From: Peptococcaceae bacterium
GTDB taxonomy: Bacteria > Bacillota > Dehalobacteriia > UBA4068 > JAAVYR01
Length of the DNA stretch: 64,000 nucleotides
Direction: 5' to 3'
NCBI GenBank assembly: GCA_022791255.1
Contig: JAAVYR010000018.1
Location: forward strand, 62,001-126,000
The notes under the pieces: generated by a model
Seen by the model: the letters and a program-made list of their open reading frames with translations, nothing else
The model's database searches: none
What the model was told of the DNA's origin: nothing
In this document: piece by piece, positions 1 to 8,564 of the stretch
How positions within the stretch are numbered: the stretch's first letter is position 1
How the letters are laid out: each line of letters starts with the position of its first letter
Made by a program: the position numbers and the translations under genes

Positions 1-2
1 AA

Positions 3-389
3 ACAACCATTACTGGGGCTAAAAGAATTCTCTTAAGTGTAACGGCAAGCCCTGATATTGGTCTCTTAGAAGTAAATGAAGCGGCAAACTTCATCTATGA
101 AGCTGCTGACCCCGATGCAAATGTTATCTTTGGGGCTGATGTAGATGAGTCCTTAGACGATACCATTCGTGTAACAGTGATTGCCACAGGTTTTGACCAG
201 AGAGTGCAGCAGCAGGCTGCTGCTAGTCAGACTGTTTTTGCAGCAAAACCGACTGTTGGTGCTACGGCAAATGCTGGTACTGGTAATGTGGCAGCTGCAA
301 ATAATGGTGGCGAATATGTGCCAAAAATTGATGTAAAGCCTTTCTCTTTAGGGGATATTGATGTACCTGCTTTCATGAGAAATAAATAA
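3..389 (+). CDS. ftsZ: Cell division protein FtsZ, C-terminal part (5' end outside window)
   Basis: This is the last 128 residues of the tubulin-like GTPase that forms the division ring. The reading frame is open from base 3. It shows the FtsZ C-terminal domain (GADVDESLDDTIRVTVIATGF), then a low-complexity Ala/Thr/Asn-rich linker and a short conserved tail (DIDVPAFMRNK) that normally binds FtsA, SepF or similar membrane tethers. The GTP-binding domain lies upstream of the window. A Rho-independent terminator follows at 471-497, so ftsZ ends its own transcription unit before rel. Confidence 0.96.
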   Translation, partial: TTITGAKRILLSVTASPDIGLLEVNEAANFIYEAADPDANVIFGADVDESLDDTIRVTVIATGFDQRVQQQAAASQTVFAAKPTVGATANAGTGNVAAANNGGEYVPKIDVKPFSLGDIDVPAFMRNK

Positions 390-395
390 AAGACA

Positions 396-423
396 AGATT
401 CTTCGCTAGCGCTCAGAATGACA
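396..423 (+). repeat. Dispersed repeat, copy 1
   Basis: The stretch begins AGATTCTTCGC and ends CAGAATGACA. Its reverse complement (TGTCATTCTG...GAAGAATCT) matches both ends of the element at 8489-8521. The inner bases differ between the two copies. Each copy lies directly after a stop codon and before a terminator. It looks like a short intergenic repeat family. Confidence 0.5.
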
Positions 424-470
424 AGTGGGCTAGTATCTAGAAAGAAAAATCAGCGAAAGCTGTGAATAAA

Positions 471-497
471 AAGGACTGTGTTTGCAGTCCTTTTTTT
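471..497 (+). terminator. Rho-independent terminator after ftsZ
   Basis: GGACTG (473-478) pairs with CAGTCC (485-490) and is followed by seven T residues. Confidence 0.85.
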
Positions 498-517
498 GTG
501 GCTTTTAGGGGACCCTA

Positions 518-546
518 TTGGCAGAGAGAAAAAATAATGATATGAT
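518..546 (+). promoter_or_regulatory. Sigma-A-type promoter for rel
   Basis: TTGGCA (518-523) and TATGAT (541-546) are separated by 17 bases. The start codon of rel is 38 bases downstream of the -10 box. Confidence 0.6.
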
Positions 547-583
547 AAAAGAATAAGAAATAAATTTGTAAGGGAGCGGTTAT

Positions 584-2782
584 ATGGAACAAGACTTGGA
601 TATTAACAAATTGATAGACAGTGTGAAAGCCTATAACCCCTCTTGTGATGAAGACTATATTTGTCGGGCATTTGCGCTTGCTGTGAAAGCTCATGAGGGG
701 CAAAAACGGGACTCTGGTGCGCCCTACATTACCCATCCTTTTGCAGTAGCAGAGATTTTGGTTAGCCTTAATATGGATGACAAGGCTATCGCAGCAGGGC
801 TTCTCCATGATGTGGTGGAAGATACCGAATATACGCTAGAGGACATTACCCAGGCGTTTGATAAAGAGCTGGCAACTTTGGTAGATGGGGTAACCAAATT
901 AACCCGCATTCAGCATCGTAGCCGCCAGGAACGACAAGTGGAAAATTTACGCAAGATGATTTTTGCCATGTCTCAGGATATCCGTATTATCATCATTAAG
1001 CTATCTGACCGCTTGCATAATATGCGCACCTTGAAATATCATCATTCTCCGCAACGGCAAAAGGAAATCTCTCAGGAAACCAAAGAAATCTATGCGCCTC
1101 TTGCTCACCGCTTGGGGATATTTAAAGTAAAAACAGAGTTGGAAGACTTATCTCTGAAATACTTAGACCCTGAACGGTATCAATACTTAAAAGACCAAAT
1201 CACCAATAAAAAACTGGAACGAGGACAATATATCGAAAATATTTGTATTGAACTGAGAGGCAAGTTAGAAGAGTTTGGCATTAAAGGGGAAATTTACGGT
1301 CGTTATAAAAGCTTTTACAGCATTTATAACAAAATGATAAAGCAGCAAAAAGAGCTTAATGAAATCTTTGACCTGAATGCGGTGCGGGTTATTGTAGATG
1401 ATGTGAAAGACTGTTATGGGGCGTTAGGCATTATCCATACGCTGTGGAAGCCTATTCCTGGGCGGTTTAAGGACTATATCGCCATGCCAAAGCAAAATAT
1501 GTACCAGTCTATCCATACCACCCTTATTGGTCCTAAGGGAGAGCCTTTTGAAGTGCAAATCCGTACTTGGGATATGCATCGCATCGCTGAATATGGGATT
1601 GCTGCTCACTGGAAATACAAAGAAGGTAAAAGCGCTGATGGTGATTTTGAACAGAAGCTGTCCTGGTTGCGGCAGATGTTAGAATGGCAGCAGGAGTTAA
1701 AAGACGACCAGGAATTTATGGAGTCTGTAAAAGTAGACTTATTCACGGACTCGGTATATATCTTTACCCCCAAAGGCGATGTGTATGAATTGCCGCGGGA
1801 CGCAACACCTATCGACTTTGCTTACCGGGTCCATACTCAAGTGGGCCATGAATGCGTGGGGGCAAAAGTTAATCGCCGCATTGTGCCATTAGATTATCAT
1901 GTAAAAAATGGTGATATCGTAGAAATCCTGACGGCGAAAGGAAGCGGCCCCAGCCGGGATTGGCTGCAAATCGTCAAAACCTCTCAGGCAAAAAACCGCA
2001 TTCGCCAGTGGTTTAAGAAAGAACAAAGAGAAGAAAATATCGAAATCGGCAAAGATTTACTGGAAAAAGAATGCCGTAAATATACCCAAGATATTAGCAG
2101 TTTCTTGAAAGCAGATGCCTTAAGTGAGGCAGCTAGAAAACTAGGATATACTGCTATTGAAGAGCTTTATGCGGCAATCGGCTTTGGGGATGTGGCGCCA
2201 AACTCTGTCATTACCAGAATAAAAGAGGATATGCCGACTATCCAAGATGTGGAAGCAGATGTCTTACCAGAATTAAAGCCGTTCTCAGGAAATATGGCTT
2301 CAGGCTCTCACGGTATCCTGGTAAAGGATATCGATAATGTGATGGTGCGGCTGTCTCATTGCTGTAACCCTTTGCCTGGTGATGATGTTGTTGGCTACAT
2401 TACCAGAGGCCGGGGGGTATCTATCCACCGAAAAGATTGCCTTAATGTGGCTTATTATCAGGAAAATGAACCAGAACGCTTGATGGAAGTGACTTGGGAT
2501 GAGTCTTGTCATGGCGTTTATCAGGCAGAACTGGAAGCTACTGCTATAGATCGGCCGCGGCTAACGCTGGACATTATGGCGGTGGTGGCAGATACGAAAA
2601 CCAACTTAAATGGGGTAAATGTGCGGGTCAATAAAGACAAGACGGCTACTATCAGCTTGAAATTGGAAATCAAGAGTTTGGACCATTTAGAATTTATCAT
2701 GAATAAAATCCGCCGGGTGCGGGATGTATTGGAAGTGCATCGGCTGACGACCAGCAAGGCAGGCGGCAATGATGAAGAATAA
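584..2782 (+). CDS. rel: Bifunctional (p)ppGpp synthetase/hydrolase Rel
   Basis: The 732-residue protein is the usual length for the long RelA/SpoT homologue that makes and degrades the stringent-response alarmone. The N-terminal HD hydrolase domain carries HDVVEDT (about residues 75-81), so hydrolase activity is expected to be intact. The synthetase domain follows, with GRYKSFYSIYNKM near residue 240. Then come a TGS domain (about 385-450) and a C-terminal ACT domain. The ATG at 584 follows AAGGGAG. Downstream dtd is 21 bases away, the common rel-dtd pairing. Confidence 0.96.
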   Translation: MEQDLDINKLIDSVKAYNPSCDEDYICRAFALAVKAHEGQKRDSGAPYITHPFAVAEILVSLNMDDKAIAAGLLHDVVEDTEYTLEDITQAFDKELATLVDGVTKLTRIQHRSRQERQVENLRKMIFAMSQDIRIIIIKLSDRLHNMRTLKYHHSPQRQKEISQETKEIYAPLAHRLGIFKVKTELEDLSLKYLDPERYQYLKDQITNKKLERGQYIENICIELRGKLEEFGIKGEIYGRYKSFYSIYNKMIKQQKELNEIFDLNAVRVIVDDVKDCYGALGIIHTLWKPIPGRFKDYIAMPKQNMYQSIHTTLIGPKGEPFEVQIRTWDMHRIAEYGIAAHWKYKEGKSADGDFEQKLSWLRQMLEWQQELKDDQEFMESVKVDLFTDSVYIFTPKGDVYELPRDATPIDFAYRVHTQVGHECVGAKVNRRIVPLDYHVKNGDIVEILTAKGSGPSRDWLQIVKTSQAKNRIRQWFKKEQREENIEIGKDLLEKECRKYTQDISSFLKADALSEAARKLGYTAIEELYAAIGFGDVAPNSVITRIKEDMPTIQDVEADVLPELKPFSGNMASGSHGILVKDIDNVMVRLSHCCNPLPGDDVVGYITRGRGVSIHRKDCLNVAYYQENEPERLMEVTWDESCHGVYQAELEATAIDRPRLTLDIMAVVADTKTNLNGVNVRVNKDKTATISLKLEIKSLDHLEFIMNKIRRVRDVLEVHRLTTSKAGGNDEE

Positions 2783-2803
2783 AGCAAAGAATAGAGGTAG
2801 CTT

Positions 2804-3253
2804 ATGCGTGCAGTGGTGCAAAGAGTAAAACAAGCAAGCGTTGCCATAGATGGTACAACGGTGGGAGAAATCCCCCAGGGCTTAATGGTATTATTAGGTG
2901 TGGGAAAAGAGGATACATCGCAAGACGCAACATATCTGGCTGAAAAAATCGTAGGGTTAAGGATTTTCACTGATGCGGAAGATAAAATGAATTTGTCAGT
3001 GTTGGATATTGGCGGAGAGATTTTAGTGGTATCTCAATTTACCCTTTATGCTGATTGCCGCAAAGGAAAACGCCCCGGCTTTAGTGATGCTGCATTACCA
3101 GAGACTGCTATTCCTCTTTATGAACAATTTGTGATAGCACTAAAAGAAATGGGACTGACCGTTGCCACTGGACAGTTCGGTGCAGATATGTTAGTATCTA
3201 TCGAAAATGACGGCCCGGTGACCATTCTCTTGGATAGTAAAAAAGTGTTTTAA
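2804..3253 (+). CDS. dtd: D-aminoacyl-tRNA deacylase
   Basis: The protein has 149 residues. It hydrolyses D-amino acids wrongly attached to tRNA, protecting translation. It starts with the family signature [17 protein letters not shown]. The [17 protein letters not shown] block (about residues 79-95) holds the conserved SQFTL motif, and the C-terminal region reads [18 protein letters not shown], where this family has its GxP-type proofreading loop. It follows rel closely and is probably co-transcribed with it and the hydrolase behind. Confidence 0.95.
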   Translation: MRAVVQRVKQASVAIDGTTVGEIPQGLMVLLGVGKEDTSQDATYLAEKIVGLRIFTDAEDKMNLSVLDIGGEILVVSQFTLYADCRKGKRPGFSDAALPETAIPLYEQFVIALKEMGLTVATGQFGADMLVSIENDGPVTILLDSKKVF

Positions 3254-3303
3254 AGTATAGGTTTTCGTGAATAAGAAAGAATAGAAGGGAACGAAACGCG
3301 TTC

Positions 3304-3924
3304 ATGGATATTAAAATTATTCCTTGCGGCATCCTAAAGACCAATTGTTATATTTTATCAGATGAAAAGGCACAAGGTATTATGATCGACCCTGGGGCAG
3401 ATAGTGACGCTATTCTTGGCTATGTGCAGGAAATGGGCATTCGTGTCAAATATATTGTCAATACTCATGGCCACTGGGACCATATTGGGGCCAATATACC
3501 AGTAGCTGAAGCTACAGGTGCGCCTATCCTTATCCATGCTTTCGATAAAGATTTTTTAGAGGATGAAAAGTTGAATTTATCCGGGGCTTTTGGCGTTGTG
3601 GGCAGAGGCGGAACACCGGGGGAATTGCTTACAGATGGGGATATGGTGGCAGCTGGGAGTATCCATTTGCAAGTATTGCATACACCGGGACACACCCAGG
3701 GCAGCATTTCTCTTTTAGGTGAGGGCATGATTTTTGCTGGAGACGCACTGTTTCGTGGCTCCATTGGCCGGACGGATTTGCCTACTGGCAATATGGAGGC
3801 CATGAACCAGTCTCTGCTGGAGAAACTTTTGGTATTACCAGATGATACCGTTGTTTATCCTGGCCATGGGAAACCTACTACCATCGGTGCGGAAAAAGAA
3901 AATAATCCTTATATTCGATTGTAA
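3304..3924 (+). CDS. Metallo-beta-lactamase-fold hydrolase (glyoxalase II-like)
   Basis: This 206-residue cytosolic protein has the MBL fold. The metal ligands are visible in THGHWDH (about residues 56-62), HTPGHTQGS, AGDALF and the final GHGKPT. The pattern fits the small single-domain hydroxyacylglutathione-hydrolase-like group commonly found between dtd and hisS in Firmicutes. The physiological thiolester substrate cannot be read from the sequence. The start at 3304 has a weak upstream AGAAGGGAACG. Confidence 0.88.
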   Translation: MDIKIIPCGILKTNCYILSDEKAQGIMIDPGADSDAILGYVQEMGIRVKYIVNTHGHWDHIGANIPVAEATGAPILIHAFDKDFLEDEKLNLSGAFGVVGRGGTPGELLTDGDMVAAGSIHLQVLHTPGHTQGSISLLGEGMIFAGDALFRGSIGRTDLPTGNMEAMNQSLLEKLLVLPDDTVVYPGHGKPTTIGAEKENNPYIRL

Positions 3925-3941
3925 AGATGCGGAAGATTTAT

Positions 3942-3971
3942 TTGACAGATGAAAGAAAAACGGGATATAAT
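3942..3971 (+). promoter_or_regulatory. Sigma-A-type promoter of the hisS-aspS T-box leader
   Basis: TTGACA (3942-3947) and TATAAT (3966-3971) are both perfect matches, separated by 18 bases. The T-box leader begins just downstream. Confidence 0.85.
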
Positions 3972-3977
3972 ATAAGG

Positions 3978-4235
3978 CGAACTTATAAAACTTTATATGG
4001 TTATAGCAATGAAGAAACCGTTTTTCCTGGGTGTGTAGCTTACAGGGAAAGGCACCATGACTGAGAGTGCTTTGCTATGGGGGGAAACTGACAGTTCTGA
4101 GCTTGGTATTTGCAAAGAATACCCGGGGATATCTCCCGTTATCAAAGAGAGTGGGGCTTTTCTGTAATAGATAAGTCCAATTAGGGTGGCAACACGGGTA
4201 AATACTCGTCCCTTACTGGGGATAGAGTATTTTAT
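3978..4235 (+). promoter_or_regulatory. T-box leader controlling hisS-aspS
   Basis: This uncharged-tRNA-sensing transcription attenuator fills the gap before hisS. The AGGGTGGCAACACGGG block near 4182-4198 is the T-box that pairs with the tRNA acceptor end. AATACTC/GAGTATT followed by a T run at about 4200-4235 is the terminator. In the specifier loop, GAC at 4090-4092 precedes AGTTCTGAGC. By alignment with the thrS leader of this window (ACC then ACTTCTGAGC), it is the specifier and reads as Asp. Both hisS and aspS would then respond to tRNA-Asp charging. Confidence 0.9.
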
Positions 4236-4258
4236 TTTTTTAAATAAGGAGGGCTGAT

Positions 4259-5521
4259 ATGGATATCGTAAGACCTCGTGGTACCAATGATTTCTTGCCG
4301 AAAGACACTGTAAAATGGCATTATTTGGAGACTGTTTTACGCAAGTTGTGTGAAGAGTTTGGCTATGGGGAAATCAGAACGCCATTGTTTGAAGATACCA
4401 ATTTATTCCAGCGGGGTGTAGGGGATACCACGGATATTGTCCAAAAAGAAATGTATACCTTTACAGACCAAGGAGATAGAAGCTTGACTCTGCGGCCAGA
4501 AGGTACGGCCTCAGTGGTGCGGGCTTATGTAGAGGATAAACTTTATGGCGAAGCGCAACCTGTAAAAGTCTATTACATGGGACCTATGTTCCGCTATGAG
4601 CGGCCGCAAGCAGGGCGATATCGTCAATTTCATCAGTTTGGGGTAGAGTGCTTTGGTAGCAATCATCCTGCAGCAGATGGGGAAATTATTGCTCTTGCCT
4701 GGGAGTTTTATCGCAGGCTAGGCTTAAAAGGGTTGGAGGTTAGCATTAATAGTGTGGGTTGTCCAAAGTGTCGACCCAAATACCGGCAGCTTCTGCAGGA
4801 TTATTTCCGCCCACATCTGGATAAAATGTGTAAGAGCTGTCAGGAGCGGTTTGAGAAAAATCCTTTGCGCATTTTAGACTGCAAAAATCCCGAATGTAAG
4901 GAATTGGCAAAAGATGCGCCCAATAGCACTGATTGTCTGTGTGAAGAGTGTCAGGAGCATTTCCAGTCTGTGTGTGCATACCTTACGGCAGCAGATATTC
5001 CATATAAAATCGACCATCGCTTAGTGCGGGGGCTGGATTATTATACCAAAACAGCCTTTGAAATCTTAGTGGATACTATTGGTGCCCAAAGCGCTATCTG
5101 CGGCGGTGGCCGTTATGATGGCTTAGTGGCGCAACTTGGTGGGCCGGAAACGCCTGGAGTGGGCTTTGCGGCAGGCCTGGAACGGGTATTGGTAGCACTG
5201 GACCAACAAGGTGTTGAAATCCCGGCTAGTAGTCATACTCAGGTTTATCTTGCTTCTCTGGGCAGTTCTGCAGATTTGAAAGCTTTTCAGCTTTTGCAAG
5301 AACTGCGAAAGACTGGTATCATTGCAGAAAAAGATTTGCTGGGCAGAAGTCTAAAAGCCCAAATGAAATATGCAGATAAATTGCAGGCTGATTATGTATT
5401 ACTTCTAGGAGAAGAGGAACTGGCTCAAAATATCTGCATGGTGCGGCAAATGGGAAAATCAGAACAAGCGCCTGTTGACTTGGATAACATTGTTTTGTTC
5501 TTGAAAGAACAGTTGAAATAA
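4259..5521 (+). CDS. hisS: Histidyl-tRNA synthetase
   Basis: The 420-residue class II synthetase charges tRNA-His. It opens with RPRGTNDFLP. Motif 2 is MFRYERPQAGRYRQFHQFGVE (about residues 107-127), and the histidine-binding signatures are LVRGLDYYTKTAFE and GGGRYDGL. An anticodon-binding domain ends the protein. A Cys-rich stretch at about residues 163-221 (CPKC, CKSC, CLCEEC) is the small insertion domain and could bind zinc. GGAGGG precedes the ATG. aspS follows 40 bases on under the same T-box. Confidence 0.97.
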   Translation: MDIVRPRGTNDFLPKDTVKWHYLETVLRKLCEEFGYGEIRTPLFEDTNLFQRGVGDTTDIVQKEMYTFTDQGDRSLTLRPEGTASVVRAYVEDKLYGEAQPVKVYYMGPMFRYERPQAGRYRQFHQFGVECFGSNHPAADGEIIALAWEFYRRLGLKGLEVSINSVGCPKCRPKYRQLLQDYFRPHLDKMCKSCQERFEKNPLRILDCKNPECKELAKDAPNSTDCLCEECQEHFQSVCAYLTAADIPYKIDHRLVRGLDYYTKTAFEILVDTIGAQSAICGGGRYDGLVAQLGGPETPGVGFAAGLERVLVALDQQGVEIPASSHTQVYLASLGSSADLKAFQLLQELRKTGIIAEKDLLGRSLKAQMKYADKLQADYVLLLGEEELAQNICMVRQMGKSEQAPVDLDNIVLFLKEQLK

Positions 5522-5561
5522 GAAAATAAATAAGAAAATAAAATAGAGGAGAGATAAAAAC

Positions 5562-7373
5562 ATGGACATGATGGAAAACACCAAAAGAACCCATAAATGT
5601 GGCGAGCTTACCATGGCAAACTGTGGTGAAACCGTAACATTAATGGGGTGGGTACAAAGAAGACGGGACCATGGCGGCCTAATTTTCGTGGATTTACGGG
5701 ACCGTTATGGTTTGGCGCAGGTGGTTTTTGACCCGGAAGTTGGCGCAGATATTTTCACCAAAGCTGAGTCTTTACGCAATGAATATGTGATTGCAGTGAC
5801 TGGTTTAGTGCGTCAACGGCCAGAAGGTACTACTAATGAAAACTTAGCTACCGGGGAAGTAGAAGTAAAAGCTTCCGACTTGAAAATCTTGAACAAAGCA
5901 AAGACGCCACCATTCTATATTGAAGACGGTGTAGATGTAGATGAAATGATCCGCTTGAAATACCGTTATCTGGACTTGCGCCGCCCAGAAATGCAAAAAG
6001 CGCTGCTGATGCGGCATAAAGTAACCATGGCGGCAAGAGAATTCCTCAATACCAAGGACTTCATGGAAATCGAAACACCAATGCTAACGAAAAGCACACC
6101 GGAAGGGGCTAGAGATTATCTGGTGCCGGCACGTCTCCATCCAGGTGAATTTTATGCACTGCCCCAATCTCCGCAGCTCTTTAAGCAGCTCTTGATGGTA
6201 TCCGGTATGGAACGCTATTTCCAATTGGCTAGATGCTTCCGCGATGAAGACTTGCGGGCAGACCGTCAACCGGAATTTACCCAGCTGGATATGGAGCTCT
6301 CCTTCGTGGAACAAGATGACATTTTGGATTTGACCGAAGAACTCATCTGCTATGTGTTTAAGAAAACTATGGACAGAGATATCCCTCGTCCTTTCCCTAG
6401 AATGACATGGGCAGACGCTATGGATAAATATGGCTCTGACAAACCGGATTTGCGCTTTGGCATGCAGTTAATCAATGTGACTGATATTGTCAAAGACAGC
6501 GATTTCAAAGTATTCGCAAGCGTAGCTCAAAGCGGTGGGGAAGTAAAAGGGATTTGCGTGAAAGGCGGTAGCAGTTTCTCTCGTCGGGAAATTGATAAGC
6601 TTACCGAATTTGTTGGCATTTATGGAGCAAAAGGCCTGGCTTATATCTATGTAGAAGAAGACGGCTTAAAATCCCCTGTGGCAAAATTCTTTAACGAAGA
6701 ACAACTGGCAGCTCTTAGAGAAAGAATGGGCGGCGAAACCGGCGACCTCTTGATGTTTGTTGCTTCCACGCCAAATATTGTAGCAGACGCGTTAGGCCAT
6801 TTGCGTATTGAAATCGCCAAACTTCAGGGCTTAATCGACGAAAATGAACTAAACTTTAGCTGGGTGGTAGACTTCCCACTTTTAGAATATGATGATGAAG
6901 AAAAACGCTGGGTAGCTATTCACCATCCTTTTACCTCTCCAAAAGACGAGGATTTAGATATCTTGCTGACTGACCCCGGCAAAGTACGGGCAAAAGCTTA
7001 TGATATGGTCTTGAATGGTGTAGAAATCGGCGGCGGCAGTATCCGTATTCACCGTCGTGATGTACAGAACAAAATCTTCCAATTATTAGGCTTTAGTCAG
7101 GAAGAGGCATATGCAAAATTTGGCTTTTTATTAGATGCCTTTGAATACGGTGCACCTCCTCATGGAGGTCTTGCATTTGGTATTGACCGGGTCGTAATGC
7201 TCATGGCTGGCAGAGAAACCATCCGTGATGTCATTGCTTTCCCGAAAACACAAAGTGCAGCCTGCGCTATGACCCAAGCGCCAAGTGCAGTAGAAAATAA
7301 ACAATTGAGAGAACTGTATATCAAAACAGATGTGCCGCCAAACAAACAAAAGGGCGCAAAAGAACAGCAATAG
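5562..7373 (+). CDS. aspS: Aspartyl-tRNA synthetase (aspartate/asparagine type possible)
   Basis: The 603-residue protein is a bacterial-type class II AspRS. It has an N-terminal OB-fold anticodon domain ([20 protein letters not shown]), the catalytic core ([20 protein letters not shown] motif 2), a GAD insertion domain, and motif 3 ([20 protein letters not shown]). Whether it is discriminating or also charges tRNA-Asn cannot be judged without a search for asnS and gatCAB elsewhere. GGAGAG lies eight bases before the ATG. 6S RNA follows it, the same neighbourhood as in Bacillus subtilis. Confidence 0.96.
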   Translation: MDMMENTKRTHKCGELTMANCGETVTLMGWVQRRRDHGGLIFVDLRDRYGLAQVVFDPEVGADIFTKAESLRNEYVIAVTGLVRQRPEGTTNENLATGEVEVKASDLKILNKAKTPPFYIEDGVDVDEMIRLKYRYLDLRRPEMQKALLMRHKVTMAAREFLNTKDFMEIETPMLTKSTPEGARDYLVPARLHPGEFYALPQSPQLFKQLLMVSGMERYFQLARCFRDEDLRADRQPEFTQLDMELSFVEQDDILDLTEELICYVFKKTMDRDIPRPFPRMTWADAMDKYGSDKPDLRFGMQLINVTDIVKDSDFKVFASVAQSGGEVKGICVKGGSSFSRREIDKLTEFVGIYGAKGLAYIYVEEDGLKSPVAKFFNEEQLAALRERMGGETGDLLMFVASTPNIVADALGHLRIEIAKLQGLIDENELNFSWVVDFPLLEYDDEEKRWVAIHHPFTSPKDEDLDILLTDPGKVRAKAYDMVLNGVEIGGGSIRIHRRDVQNKIFQLLGFSQEEAYAKFGFLLDAFEYGAPPHGGLAFGIDRVVMLMAGRETIRDVIAFPKTQSAACAMTQAPSAVENKQLRELYIKTDVPPNKQKGAKEQQ

Positions 7374-7437
7374 CTAGCAACAAAAAGCTATGCGCACTTC
7401 CTGCTGGAATTTTCTGAAAAAATGCTGAAAGAAATAT

Positions 7438-7467
7438 TTGCAGTAGGTTTGTCCTATGTGATATGAT
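7438..7467 (+). promoter_or_regulatory. Promoter of 6S RNA
   Basis: TTGCAG (7438-7443) and TATGAT (7462-7467) have an 18-base spacer. They place the transcript start near 7474, at the base of the predicted 6S closing stem. Confidence 0.6.
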
Positions 7468-7473
7468 AAAAGT

Positions 7474-7664
7474 ACAGAAAAGCTCTGCGATGTGCGTGAG
7501 AAAAATCGGATAGTTTTGTTCCAACACACTTACAAAGGGAACCTTACTCGTTTTGTGGCCTATATGCCTCCTTTTTGCGTGGACATAGAAAGCAGGATGG
7601 AGGGTACCCACCTGTCTTAGACAGGTTCAAAACACCGATACACGGCATAGGCGGAGCTTTTTTA
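7474..7664 (+). ncRNA. ssrS: 6S RNA
   Basis: This is a non-coding transcript of about 190 nt. The closing stem is AGCTCTGC (7481-7488) with GCGGAGCT (7651-7658), followed by a T run. The 3' half holds CACCTGTC...GACAGGTTC and then AAAACACCG, typical of Firmicute 6S RNAs. 6S RNA binds the vegetative RNA polymerase holoenzyme as an open-promoter mimic. Its place just after aspS matches the bsrA copy of B. subtilis. A covariance-model search (RF00013) would settle the call. Confidence 0.82.
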
Positions 7665-7746
7665 TTGTGAAGTAAAAAGCTTGCGTATGGATAGATAGAA
7701 TGTCAGTAAAGCAATCCGTTAAAATATGGATAATAGGAGTAGTAAG

Positions 7747-8469
7747 ATGAAAGAAAAGTTAATCGTAGCATTAGATGTGCCCAATCGTGACCAGGCCCTG
7801 AAACTGGTGGACATGCTTAGAGACGAGGTAGGTGCCTTTAAAATCGGTATGCAGCTCTATAATAGTGAAGGCCCGGATATTGTGAAAGATATCCAGACTT
7901 TGGGTGGAAAAGTATTTGTGGATTTGAAATTTCATGATATTCCTAATACAGTGGCCCAAACTTCTAAGATTATTACCCAGCGGGGTGCCTTCATGTTTAC
8001 TGTTCATGCCGGCGGCGGTTTTAAGATGATGCAGACTTCTGCAGAAGCAGCGCGAGAACGGGCAGCAGAATTTGGTATTGCCAAACCAATGGTTATCGCC
8101 GTTACGGTGCTCACCAGCATTAGCCAACAGGTATTTGAAGAAGAAATGGGTATCAAAAAGAAAATCGTAGACCAGGTAGTAGAGTGGAGTAAATTGGCGC
8201 AAAAAGCAGGTTTGGATGGGGTAGTGGCCTCTCCTCAGGAGTTGCCATACATTCGGGAGGCTTGCGGCAAAGATTTTGCTATCGTTACGCCTGGCGTTCG
8301 TCCTGTATGGGCAGCCGTCAATGACCAGGAGCGTATCATGACGCCGAAACAAGCGGTAGAAAACGGTGCTTCTTATCTGGTAGTGGGGCGCCCTATTACC
8401 ACTCATGCAAAGCCTGCTGAGGCTGCTAGAATGATAGTAGAAGAAATCGCTGCAGCAGAGTGCAAATAA
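7747..8469 (+). CDS. pyrF: Orotidine 5'-phosphate decarboxylase
   Basis: The 240-residue TIM-barrel enzyme catalyses the last step of UMP synthesis. It starts MKEKLIVALDVPN. The catalytic signature is DLKFHDIPNTV (near residue 61), and VTPGVRP and VVGRPIT form the phosphate-binding part. I chose the ATG at 7747 because AGGAG lies just upstream. An in-frame ATG at 7726 has no ribosome site. No other pyrimidine gene is adjacent, so it stands alone here. Confidence 0.95.
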   Translation: MKEKLIVALDVPNRDQALKLVDMLRDEVGAFKIGMQLYNSEGPDIVKDIQTLGGKVFVDLKFHDIPNTVAQTSKIITQRGAFMFTVHAGGGFKMMQTSAEAARERAAEFGIAKPMVIAVTVLTSISQQVFEEEMGIKKKIVDQVVEWSKLAQKAGLDGVVASPQELPYIREACGKDFAIVTPGVRPVWAAVNDQERIMTPKQAVENGASYLVVGRPITTHAKPAEAARMIVEEIAAAECK

Positions 8470-8488
8470 AGCAAAGTTTATGCATTAC

Positions 8489-8521
8489 TGTCATTCTGGG
8501 GAATGAAATGACGAAGAATCT
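8489..8521 (-). repeat. Dispersed repeat, copy 2
   Basis: TGTCATTCTG at the left end and ACGAAGAATCT at the right end match the reverse complement of the element at 396-423. It sits between the pyrF stop codon and a terminator. Confidence 0.45.
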
Positions 8522-8528
8522 AAAAAAG

Positions 8529-8564
8529 AAAAAGCTGACCGAGAAATTATTCTTGGTCAGCTTT
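8529..8564. terminator. Bidirectional terminator between pyrF and rqcH
   Basis: AAAAGCTGACC pairs with GGTCAGCTTTT, with A and T runs on either side. The hairpin serves both converging genes. The right arm contains the last codons of rqcH. Confidence 0.85.
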
